From CAYLLT01 sp964548565 (GTDB lineage Bacteria > Planctomycetota > Phycisphaerae > UBA1845 > PWPN01): a stretch of 6,804 nucleotides of DNA. This document shows positions 1 to 6,178 of the stretch, in pieces (the first letter of the stretch is position 1; each line of letters opens with the position of its first letter). The stretch covers positions 1 to 6,804 of the forward strand of contig CAZJTF010000370.1 of assembly GCA_964548565.1 (NCBI GenBank), written 5' to 3'. Below the pieces are notes generated by a model. The model was not told the DNA's origin and did no database searches. It was given only the letters and a program-made list of their open reading frames with translations. The position numbers and the translations under genes are program-made.

Positions 1-1323
1 GACTGCCTGCTTATCGAGGCGGCTCATGGCCTCAATTCCGCTCTTTGTCTTGGAGAGGAAGTGGACGCATGCGTCCGTCCGGTTCTTCCATTTCTGGCGC
101 GATTCAGGCGTCCAGAGACTGCCGTCCCACTGCGATGCCGAGTCCCAGAGCGGATTGAAATACCCTGAAAGACTCTGATAGGAGGATTCGGTGGGGTTCC
201 AGGTGGCGGCCTGCTTGAGATTGCTCTCGATCGCACGCGACGTCATATCGCGCATGCGGATGTTGCGGGCGACATCGTCTTCGAACTTCGACTGGGCGTT
301 GTTCGCGCGCCGGCGTCTCGCCGCGATTGCCTTGTTCATCGTGTCGCGACCGTAGCTGCTCTCTTCCCGCCAGCCGGGCAGCCCGAGCAGTGGGCCGAGC
401 GCCGCGACTCCGCCTTTGATCGTCGGAACGCCAAGCCGGGTGGCCTGCTCGTACGAGAGCGTCAGCACCTGGTCGGGGCCGTCGGCGAAGATGATACGAT
501 CTGCCGGGATGTTGCCGGGGGCAATCCTGTCCAACTGGACCTCTCCCGCGTCATCGACCCATGCGGCGAGCGTCACTGCCGGGTCGACCAGCGCCCGGAT
601 GATTTCTCCTTTGCGCCCGCGCTGGCGTGCAGCAGCGGCCAGATCTTCGGCGATCTGGGTCCGGACGACCTCCTCATCCTTGACCGCGAATCTGCCGGGC
701 AGGTTTTCGAGTTTCTGGCCCAGGCCGCCGACGGTTGCGCCCGCCTGGATGTGCATCGTCCGGCACATGAACGGGACGATGACCGCCTCACCGGTGCAAT
801 TGGCGATGACGGCGTGGAACGTGATGACATTCTCGAACTCGGCGACGTTCCGGTAGATCGCGCCGGCTTCATCCACGGCGCCACCGGAACTGTCTACCGT
901 GAAGACAATGTGCTTGACGTTGTGCAGCTTCGCGTAGGCCATCGTCGATCGGATTGCCTGCACAAAGACCTGCTCCTTGAATCGTCCGGTGATGGGGATT
1001 TCCAGATAGAGCGCCGGCGCATCGGAGCGTGTGCGGGCGCCCGAGAGAGACGGATCCAGTTCAACAGAGTCGGGGGTCGCAGGCGCCGCCTTCTTATCGA
1101 TCGACTTAATGCCGGCCTTGTCAAACGTCAGCCTTGCCTTGATGCCGGAGACGACCGTGTCGAAGAGGATCGCGCCGTCCTTCTCGGCGTAGACGGTCCC
1201 TTCGAAGACGCGGCCATCATGCAGAGTGATGACGTCCGCGCGGGCCGGCGGAACCCAACCGAGTGCGGCGACGAGTGCGAGAATCGCCATGAGCGTCCGC
1301 AGTGACGAACCAGATGAAAACAT
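1..1323 (-). CDS. Secreted ClpP-fold / NfeD-like protease homologue (C-terminus outside window)
   Basis: The frame is open for 441 codons and runs off the left edge, so the stop is not seen. Residues 1-29 look like a signal peptide (basic start, hydrophobic stretch, then ARA before Asp30), so the protein is probably exported. Residues 30-78 (VITLHDGRVFEGTV onward) resemble the small beta-barrel, Sm/SH3-like segment common in planctomycete secreted proteins. Residues 104-300 fit the ClpP/crotonase fold of NfeD-type membrane proteases: LYLEIPITG, then IVFTVDSSGG (139-148, in place of the usual DTPGG), then HIQAGATVGG (191-200), then RQRGRK (233-238). At the usual ASAG nucleophile turn the protein reads NCTG, so Cys176 replaces Ser. 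The usual Lys is not evident at its expected place, although Lys215 is close. Residues 320-441 look helical and charged, with no NfeD membrane segments seen so far. The start was chosen for GGAG 8 nt upstream. It is probably the last visible gene of the glgX operon. The fold call is fairly sure; catalytic activity and substrate are unknown. Confidence 0.72.
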   Translation of the reverse strand, partial: MFSSGSSLRTLMAILALVAALGWVPPARADVITLHDGRVFEGTVYAEKDGAILFDTVVSGIKARLTFDKAGIKSIDKKAAPATPDSVELDPSLSGARTRSDAPALYLEIPITGRFKEQVFVQAIRSTMAYAKLHNVKHIVFTVDSSGGAVDEAGAIYRNVAEFENVITFHAVIANCTGEAVIVPFMCRTMHIQAGATVGGLGQKLENLPGRFAVKDEEVVRTQIAEDLAAAARQRGRKGEIIRALVDPAVTLAAWVDDAGEVQLDRIAPGNIPADRIIFADGPDQVLTLSYEQATRLGVPTIKGGVAALGPLLGLPGWREESSYGRDTMNKAIAARRRRANNAQSKFEDDVARNIRMRDMTSRAIESNLKQAATWNPTESSYQSLSGYFNPLWDSASQWDGSLWTPESRQKWKNRTDACVHFLSKTKSGIEAMSRLDKQAV

Positions 1324-1331
1324 GAGGGTTA

Positions 1332-1335
1332 CTCC
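1332..1335 (-). promoter_or_regulatory. Ribosome binding site of the ClpP/NfeD-like gene
   Basis: GGAG lies 8 nt before the ATG at 1323. It supports this start over the in-frame ATG at codon 12, which would leave a shorter signal peptide without a basic N-terminal region. Confidence 0.5.
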
Positions 1336-1402
1336 GATTGGTGTCACACGTAGTGTCTTCCCGAGACGGCGGCGCGACTGGTCGCCGAGCCGGATTCTTG
1401 CG

Positions 1403-2200
1403 TTACTCCTCCCGCGCGGCCTTCAGAAGGTCGGACATCTCGATCATTTGTGCACCCTCGGGCAGGGCGGGGGTGAACTGATCGTCCGCCGAGGCCGCAG
1501 CGAGGTTCCAGTCCTTGAGGGTCGCCGTGAACTGCGGACGATCGGTGCGATTCCGGTAGTCGATCACGATTTTCAGGGGCACGGGTTCGCCTTCCGCCCG
1601 AATCCAGATCTGCCAGTCGACGTTTCTCTGGGTGAAGAGCAGGTGGTCGCACGTGCTGCCATCCACCTCGTGCAGGCCCACGTGGCTACCGGTGAGAACG
1701 TTCTCGGTGAGCACCTTGTACGTGTCAGAAAACAGCAGATCAGCCAGGGGCATGGTGAGCTCGTACTTGTGTGCGATCTCATCGAGCATTTCGTCGATCC
1801 GACCGGGTACCTGCGCGGTGGCGTACGTTCCTGTGCGCCGATTCAGGATGGTGAGGCTCTGGCCGGCATAGCACAACTGCCAGACATCCTCTCCCCGATG
1901 GCTTTCGGCGAAGATGCGGTCCGGCCGGCGGACCAGGACGCTCGTTTCGCGGGTAAACGTGGCAAGCTGGCCTGATTTCAGAGGCTCTTCCATGCTTGCG
2001 GTGCTGCGAAAGCTGAAAGAACGCGCCGCGCTCAATGCCGCGCTCATCCGGCGGAGCGCTGCGTCCGCACGCGAGTCGATGCGTGGCGCGGCGGAGACGG
2101 GCTCTGCGTTGGGCCTCGGTTCCGCGGTTGAACAGCCGCCGAGCAGGGCCGCGGCCAGCAGAATCGCACAGGTGTGGGTGAATCGCACGCGCGTCGCCAT
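1403..2200 (-). CDS. DUF2092-family lipoprotein
   Basis: 265 residues. The N-terminus is a lipoprotein signal: basic start, hydrophobic residues 11-20, then lipobox LGGC with Cys23 as the lipidated residue. Ser at +2 would favour the outer membrane under the E. coli sorting rule. After a short linker, residues 45-260 match the DUF2092 pattern as I know it: RRPDR (91-95), a YAGQSLTILN strand, PLADLL (151-156), CDHL with Cys184, VDWQIWI (194-200), DRPQF and a terminal PEGAQMIE segment. DUF2092 proteins are periplasmic or lipid-anchored and thought to have a LolA/LolB-like barrel; their biochemical role is not established. The gene follows a paralogue after 54 nt. The start was chosen at 2200, where a strong GAGGAG precedes the ATG and the lipoprotein signal sits correctly. 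The TTG at 2239 in the same frame would add 13 acidic residues before the signal and is unlikely. Confidence 0.85.
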   Translation of the reverse strand: MATRVRFTHTCAILLAAALLGGCSTAEPRPNAEPVSAAPRIDSRADAALRRMSAALSAARSFSFRSTASMEEPLKSGQLATFTRETSVLVRRPDRIFAESHRGEDVWQLCYAGQSLTILNRRTGTYATAQVPGRIDEMLDEIAHKYELTMPLADLLFSDTYKVLTENVLTGSHVGLHEVDGSTCDHLLFTQRNVDWQIWIRAEGEPVPLKIVIDYRNRTDRPQFTATLKDWNLAAASADDQFTPALPEGAQMIEMSDLLKAAREE

Positions 2201-2204
2201 GAAA

Positions 2205-2212
2205 CTCTCCTC
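2205..2212 (-). promoter_or_regulatory. Ribosome binding site of the DUF2092 lipoprotein
   Basis: GAGGAGAG lies directly before the ATG at 2200 with 4 nt between (7 nt counted from GAGGA). It decides the start in favour of 2200 rather than the upstream TTG at 2239. Confidence 0.6.
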
Positions 2213-2254
2213 GTCTTCTTCGGTGATGGTGCGTCGCAATGATCCGTCGGATGC

Positions 2255-3268
2255 TCACTGGCGCGGCATAATCTGAATCTGCCGCGCGCCGGCGGGCACA
2301 TCCACATTGAACACGGATGCCGGAATCGGGCCGGTCTCCCAGCGGGTGAGATCCAGGATGCAGCGCGGGCGGGCCGGCGTGTTCTTGTAATGGATGATGA
2401 CGCGACGGGCCATCGGGTCTCCCTGCGACTGGATCCAGACCTCGAAATCGACTGCCTCTCCAGAGAACGCGGCGTGATAGCACGGGTGGCCGTCAACGCT
2501 CTCGACGCCGAGATCCTGGGCGCTGCGGATCTTCTTCTCGAGTCGTCCGTACGCGCCCTTGTACAGCAGGTCGTCCGCGGGGACGGCCATGCCGTACCTG
2601 GTTGCCAGCGTGTCGAGCACCGTATCGAGGCTGCCCTGGACGGGAATCTTGCCGATCAGATTCCTGGTGGTGTCGAGCGTCGTCACGCCGGTCCCGTCAT
2701 AGACAATCCGGGTGTGCGCATCAGCGGCGGTGATGTCAACCGCCAGACGATCGGGGTGCTGCACGTACGTGATCTGCCGGCTCGCCACCTGGATTTTCTG
2801 GCCGGCCTCGTTGACGCGCTCGGTGGTCTGGGTGATCCATAGCGTCAGCTGCTGTTGGTCTTCCAGAAAGCTCCCCATTTTCACGAGCAGCCAGACGGGG
2901 TTTCCGCCCGTGCTCGAGACGCGCGAATCCGATGCCCGCACCAGCCCGGTGGAGTTCTGAATGGAACCGTAGTTGAGCGGGCTCGGGGCCACGGTATCGA
3001 CGCGGTTCTGTGCAGTGACGCTACGCGAGAAGCCCGGGCCGGCGCTCGGGCTCACGGTCGCGACGTCCTTGCGGCCTGTCTGCCAGGCGGGAGTGGTGCT
3101 GCCAAAACCGGCGTTCCAGGCCTGGTCGTCGTCCCAACTGCTCCCGCCGGCGTAGCGGATCGAGCCCACCCGGCCGCCGAAGCCGCCTCTCTGGGCGCTG
3201 GCCTCGCGCGGAAGGAAGGTCGCGATCAGCCCGGCGATTCCGAGAACGATTACACTCGTGCCGCGCAT
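2255..3268 (-). CDS. Secreted DUF2092-family protein
   Basis: 337 residues from the chosen ATG at 3268. Residues 1-25 form a Sec signal peptide (hydrophobic 5-19, ASA before Gln26) with no lipobox, so the product should be soluble in the periplasm or secreted. Residues 26-120 are a low-complexity linker rich in Gly, Ser, Asn and Asp. Residues 130-335 match DUF2092 in the same order as the downstream paralogue: HPDRLAVDI (171-179), a VYDGTGVTTLD strand, PADDLLY (230-236), GHPCYHAAF (260-268), FEVWIQ (275-280), ARPRC and a final VPAGARQIQI. The shared Cys before the aromatic/His strand and the VWIQ/QIWI strand suggest tandem duplication. An in-frame ATG at 3328 overlaps the glgX stop (ATGA) and has its own GGAGG, giving a 357-residue product with 20 charged residues before the signal. 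I prefer 3268 because the signal peptide and ribosome site spacing are textbook, but coupled translation from 3328 is possible. Molecular function is unknown. Confidence 0.82.
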   Translation of the reverse strand: MRGTSVIVLGIAGLIATFLPREASAQRGGFGGRVGSIRYAGGSSWDDDQAWNAGFGSTTPAWQTGRKDVATVSPSAGPGFSRSVTAQNRVDTVAPSPLNYGSIQNSTGLVRASDSRVSSTGGNPVWLLVKMGSFLEDQQQLTLWITQTTERVNEAGQKIQVASRQITYVQHPDRLAVDITAADAHTRIVYDGTGVTTLDTTRNLIGKIPVQGSLDTVLDTLATRYGMAVPADDLLYKGAYGRLEKKIRSAQDLGVESVDGHPCYHAAFSGEAVDFEVWIQSQGDPMARRVIIHYKNTPARPRCILDLTRWETGPIPASVFNVDVPAGARQIQIMPRQ

Positions 3269-3275
3269 GGCGTGT

Positions 3276-3281
3276 CTCCTC
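3276..3281 (-). promoter_or_regulatory. Ribosome binding site at the preferred start of the secreted DUF2092 gene
   Basis: GAGGAG lies 7 nt before the ATG at 3268, which is ideal spacing, and this ATG places the signal peptide right at the N-terminus. Confidence 0.55.
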
Positions 3282-3324
3282 TTTTCGGCCGGGTCTCGAG
3301 GTGGTTCCCAATGGTCCACACGTT

Positions 3325-5553
3325 TCATGACACCTCCGGGTGCTGATCCCGCGGGGTGTCGGCGAACAGGACGACGATGGATCGCGCCTCGGCGTGGTAC
3401 GTGTATCCGGCGACCTTCGGCGAGGCGCGCCAGTCCACGATATCATGCGGCGACTCGCGTGCGGTATCGATCCACCTTCGCCAGGGGGCGGGATCGCCGT
3501 TTCCGGCGGGGGGCAGCTCAAAATCGAGCGGCTGCCAGTAGGCGTTCAGAATCATGTGCATCAGCAGGCCGTCGCTGCGCATCTCGGCGCCGAAGGCGAG
3601 ACTGTGGGAGAGCTCGCTCCAGTCCGGCTGCCCGAGTCTGACCCCATGCCAGCTCCATTTCGCCCGACGCAGCACTTCGCTCAGACTCAGACGCTGGTCT
3701 TCGTGTTCAGTGGTCCGCAGGAGGCGTCGCGCGATCAGCAGCTGCACGAACCGGCGGAGATCCGCATGTTTGGCGACCAGCGACCAGTCAAACCACGCGT
3801 TTTCATCGTCCTGGCAGTAGGCGTTGTTATTGCCTCGCTGCGTGCGGCGCACCTCGTCGCCCATGACAATCATGGGCACGCCGAGCGACAGCATCGTCAC
3901 GGTCAAAAAGTTCCGGATCTGGCGGCTGCGTAGGCGCTCTACCTCCGGTTCGTCGGATGGGCCCTCGATTCCACAGTTCCAACTGCGGTTGTCGTCGGTG
4001 CCGTCGCGATTCTCCTCTCCGTTTGCCTCGTTGTGCTTCTGGTCGTAGGAGACGAGGTCATTGAGGGTGAACCCGTCGTGGCAGGTGACGAAATTCACGC
4101 TCTGTTCCGGTTCGCGGTGCTTGTGCCCATAAACCTCGGGGCTGCCCAGCAGGCGGTCGGCCAGGTGGACGACCGATCCGTGCTCGCACCGCAAGAAGCT
4201 CCGGACATCGTCGCGGAATCGGCCGTTCCACTCCTTCCAGCTGTCGCCGACAAAGCTGCCCACCTGGTACAGCCCGGCGGCGTCCCAGGCCTCGGCGATG
4301 ATTTTCGTCCCGGCGAGGACCGGGTCGGATTCGATGTCCCACAGCACCGGCGGGTTCGACAGAACGCGGCCCGAGGCGTCTCGCGCGAGGATCGAGGCCA
4401 GGTCGAACCGAAATCCGTCCACGTGCATCTGCTGCACCCAGTGGCGCAGACTGTCCACGATCATGCGTCGCACGATCGGGTGGTTTGCGTTCAAGGTGTT
4501 GCCGCAGCCGCTGTAGTTGGCGTATTGCGAGCGGTCCGGCTCCAGAATGTAGTACACGCTGTTATCGAGCCCGCGGAAACAGAGCGTTGGACCGTTGTGG
4601 TCACTCTCGGCGGTGTGGTTGAATACGACGTCGAGAATCACCTCAATGCCGGCGCGGTGGAGCGCCTTGACCATGTCGCGGAACTCGTCCACCGGCCCGA
4701 GCGGATCCTGGCGCGAGCTGTACGCGCGGTGCGGTGCAAAAAACGAGACCGGCTGGTAGCCCCAGTAGTTGACCAGCCCGGGCGGGCAGTCCAAGGGGTC
4801 AAACTGGAAGACGGGCAGCAGTTCCACCGCGGTGATTCCGAGCTGTTGCAGATACGGGATCTTCTCGACAAGGCCCGCGTACGTGCCGCGGGTGGACTCG
4901 GGCACGCCGGAGCCCGGGTGCCGCGTGAATCCGCGCACGTGCATTTCGTAGATGACCGTTCGAGCAGCGGGGCGCTGGAGCGGGCGATCGCCTTCCCAGT
5001 CATACGTGTCCGGATCCACCACGACGCTCTTCATTGCGGTGGCGGCATTGTCGCCCGCGGCTCGCGCGGCCTCCCGGCTGTAGCGCCGCGGGACGACGAC
5101 CGCTCGACCGTACGGATCCAGCAGGACCTTCGTTCGATCGAATCGCATGCCGAGCGCGGGATCGAACGGACCATGCACCCGGTAGGCGTAGATCTGGCCC
5201 GCGCGGAGGCCGGGTACGAACACGTGCCAGTAGTGATACGTCCGGTTTGCCGCGGGATCCATGGGGAAGACGCGGATCGGCAGGTCGTCTTCGCGGTCGA
5301 ACAACAGGAGCTCGACCGCCTGCGCATGTCGGGAGAAGACGCTGAAGTTGACGCCTGCATCGGAGGGGGTGGCCCCGAGGGGAGCACTGCTTCCTCTTGT
5401 GAGGTGCGGGGGCACGGGTCGTGTTCGCAGGGCGGCCGACGCCGCATCAGCGGGTGGTCGATCGTACGCAGGACGGGTTTGCGCGACGGGCGGAACCGCG
5501 GCTTCGGCTTGACGCGCGACGGCGGGGCGTTTGGCGGATGACGGTCTGCTCAT
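3325..5553 (-). CDS. glgX: Glycogen debranching enzyme, GlgX/isoamylase type (GH13_11)
   Basis: 742 residues, the usual size for GlgX/TreX plus a short extension. It hydrolyses alpha-1,6 branch linkages in glycogen or limit dextrin in the cytoplasm, releasing short maltooligosaccharides for further breakdown. Residues 1-55 are an Ala/Pro/Arg-rich extension of probable disorder. Residues 56-155 form the CBM48-type N-terminal domain (PLGATPSDAGVNFSVFS, then YAYRVHGPFDP and KVLLDPYGRA). The catalytic barrel carries all four GH13 regions: DVVFNHT (308-314), DGFRFDLAS with nucleophile Asp384, IAEAWD with acid/base Glu421, and VTCHDG with Asp493. Typical GlgX blocks NYWGYQPVSFFAPH, SGCGNTLNANHP and MGDEVRRTQRGNNNAY are present. 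The C-terminal beta domain ends with RSIVVLFAD. The start at 5553 was chosen for a GAGGTG 4 nt upstream; an in-frame ATG at 5565 adds four residues but lacks a good site. Its TGA overlaps a possible start of the next gene. The enzyme looks intact and active. Confidence 0.96.
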   Translation of the reverse strand: MSRPSSAKRPAVARQAEAAVPPVAQTRPAYDRPPADAASAALRTRPVPPHLTRGSSAPLGATPSDAGVNFSVFSRHAQAVELLLFDREDDLPIRVFPMDPAANRTYHYWHVFVPGLRAGQIYAYRVHGPFDPALGMRFDRTKVLLDPYGRAVVVPRRYSREAARAAGDNAATAMKSVVVDPDTYDWEGDRPLQRPAARTVIYEMHVRGFTRHPGSGVPESTRGTYAGLVEKIPYLQQLGITAVELLPVFQFDPLDCPPGLVNYWGYQPVSFFAPHRAYSSRQDPLGPVDEFRDMVKALHRAGIEVILDVVFNHTAESDHNGPTLCFRGLDNSVYYILEPDRSQYANYSGCGNTLNANHPIVRRMIVDSLRHWVQQMHVDGFRFDLASILARDASGRVLSNPPVLWDIESDPVLAGTKIIAEAWDAAGLYQVGSFVGDSWKEWNGRFRDDVRSFLRCEHGSVVHLADRLLGSPEVYGHKHREPEQSVNFVTCHDGFTLNDLVSYDQKHNEANGEENRDGTDDNRSWNCGIEGPSDEPEVERLRSRQIRNFLTVTMLSLGVPMIVMGDEVRRTQRGNNNAYCQDDENAWFDWSLVAKHADLRRFVQLLIARRLLRTTEHEDQRLSLSEVLRRAKWSWHGVRLGQPDWSELSHSLAFGAEMRSDGLLMHMILNAYWQPLDFELPPAGNGDPAPWRRWIDTARESPHDIVDWRASPKVAGYTYHAEARSIVVLFADTPRDQHPEVS
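3332..3337 (-). promoter_or_regulatory. Second ribosome binding site inside the 3' end of glgX (alternative start 3328)
   Basis: GGAGGT lies 3 nt before the ATG at 3328 (4 nt counted from GGAGG). That ATG overlaps the glgX TGA stop as ATGA, a typical coupling arrangement. It could drive a longer form of the secreted DUF2092 protein, or be a chance result of the last glgX codons. Confidence 0.35.
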
Positions 5554-5557
5554 GGTC

Positions 5558-5563
5558 CACCTC
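5558..5563 (-). promoter_or_regulatory. Ribosome binding site of glgX
   Basis: GAGGTG lies 4 nt before the ATG at 5553. The competing ATG at 5565 has no purine-rich stretch before it, and it overlaps the stop of the upstream GH63-like remnant (ATGA at 5562-5565). Confidence 0.5.
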
Positions 5564-5840
5564 ATCGCGCGTGGTCGGACGCTGCACCCACCAGCTCGCC
5601 GCTCAGGGCTTGTGCAGCCGCTTGACCGTATGCTGCTTGACCATCTGCGGCGACTTCGTCGGCACCGGTGGTCGCGAAGAGATGCATGAGTCGCGCGACC
5701 ATGCCAGTCCAGCCGGTCTGATGGCCGGCACCGAGGCCGGCTCCATTATCGCCGTGAAAGTACTCGTCGAAAGGACGTGATCGCGCCATTTCGTGTTCCG
5801 CCGAAGACCGGACGCCGCCCACCGCGCTGTAGATGGCCGA
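5562..5840 (-). pseudogene. C-terminal remnant of a GH63-like (MGH1-like) glycoside hydrolase
   Basis: Read from right to left, three frames together rebuild the conserved C-terminal block of bacterial GH63-like glucosidases (usually 800-900 residues): CSAIYSAV (about 5843-5820), GGRRPVFGGTR (5823-5791), KWRDHVL (5791-5771), then FDEYFHGDNGAGLGAGHQTGWTG and MVARLMHLFA from 5771 down. The frame changes at about 5822, 5791 and 5771, each explained by one missing base, and together they restore the first frame. The last frame stays open to a TGA at 5562 that overlaps an ATG of glgX, as the end of an operon gene would. The Glu in DEYFHGD likely corresponds to the GH63 catalytic base. Upstream of about 5840 the match fades (a GRSGQ segment near 5880 is doubtful), so at least 700 residues are missing. 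A continuous 118-codon frame (5918-5562) covers the region but is better read as this broken gene than as a new one. Sequencing indels could explain the frameshifts but not the missing 5' part. Confidence 0.7.
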
Positions 5841-6053
5841 GCACGCACGGGAGTGCAGCCGGACAGCGGCCTGGCCCGAACGGCCAGCATGTCCGACCAA
5901 AAGAAGGGCAAAGCCCATGCCAGCAGAGTCGGAGATGCGTGCGGCAGCGATAAGCGTCGGGGGCCCTTACAGTTAGATACCACCCGCCGCAGATAACGGT
6001 GTGCCTGCTTTTGCCGTGGCCCACGAGATATCGGAGGCACGCCCGCTATTTCG

Positions 6054-6059
6054 TATACT
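6054..6059 (+). promoter_or_regulatory. Possible -10 box for the GAF/PAS sensor gene
   Basis: TATACT differs from the sigma-70 consensus TATAAT by one base and is unusually AT-rich for this DNA. No good -35 is found 16-18 bp upstream. A start of transcription near 6066 would give an untranslated leader of about 110 nt that begins with the palindromes at 6066-6100. Confidence 0.25.
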
Positions 6060-6065
6060 CGGCGC

Positions 6066-6100
6066 GCTCGAGTCGAGCCGGCAGTCCGCGCTGACTCGAG
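6066..6100. repeat. Overlapping palindromes, possible operator or leader hairpin
   Basis: GCTCGA-G-TCGAGC (6066-6078) is a perfect 13-bp palindrome around one central base. CTCGAGTC (6067-6074) also pairs exactly with GACTCGAG (6093-6100) across an 18-nt gap that contains GCCGGC (6077-6082). The cluster begins 7 bp after the possible -10 box, where a repressor site or the first stem of a leader RNA would be. The sequence is seen directly; the regulatory role is inference. Confidence 0.4.
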
Positions 6101-6178
6101 GCGTCGCTTGCCGTTTGCCGGTCACGATGGCTGGAAGCAAACGCCGCGTGTAGTGCACCTTCTGCCAGAGATTGTGTC

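Larger units (their letters stand above)
5850..6178. other. Intergenic region between the GH63 remnant and the sensor gene
   Basis: No reading frame here resembles a known protein on either strand and no RNA gene is apparent. The right half carries a TATACT hexamer and palindromes, described separately. A promoter for the leftward glgX operon should lie here or inside the remnant, but I could not identify a convincing pair of -35 and -10 boxes on the minus strand. Confidence 0.5.

Noticed and set aside
751..1305. A 184-codon plus-strand frame
   Set aside because: It is antisense to the ClpP/NfeD-like gene, whose conserved motifs fix the true frame; the composition is the Arg/Asp-rich pattern of a shadow frame.
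1370..1387. GC-rich hairpin (CGGCGCGAC, TG loop, GTCGCCG) between the lipoprotein and the ClpP-like gene, considered as a terminator
   Set aside because: No T-run follows on the minus strand, the stem has a bulge and a loop of only 2 nt, and the genes look co-transcribed.
1226..1975. A 249-codon open frame on the plus strand across the lipoprotein and the start of the ClpP-like gene
   Set aside because: It overlaps two well-supported minus-strand genes and shows no domain or signal of its own.
4033..5541. A 502-codon open frame on the plus strand, opposite glgX
   Set aside because: It is antisense to a fully conserved GlgX, its product is Val/Arg/Gly/Asp-rich with no recognisable domain, and long antisense frames are expected in GC-rich coding DNA.
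5562..5918. The continuous 118-codon frame as an independent small gene
   Set aside because: Its second half is the conserved C-terminus of a GH63-like enzyme and the conserved residues just before it are found in the other two frames, so it is better explained as a broken gene.
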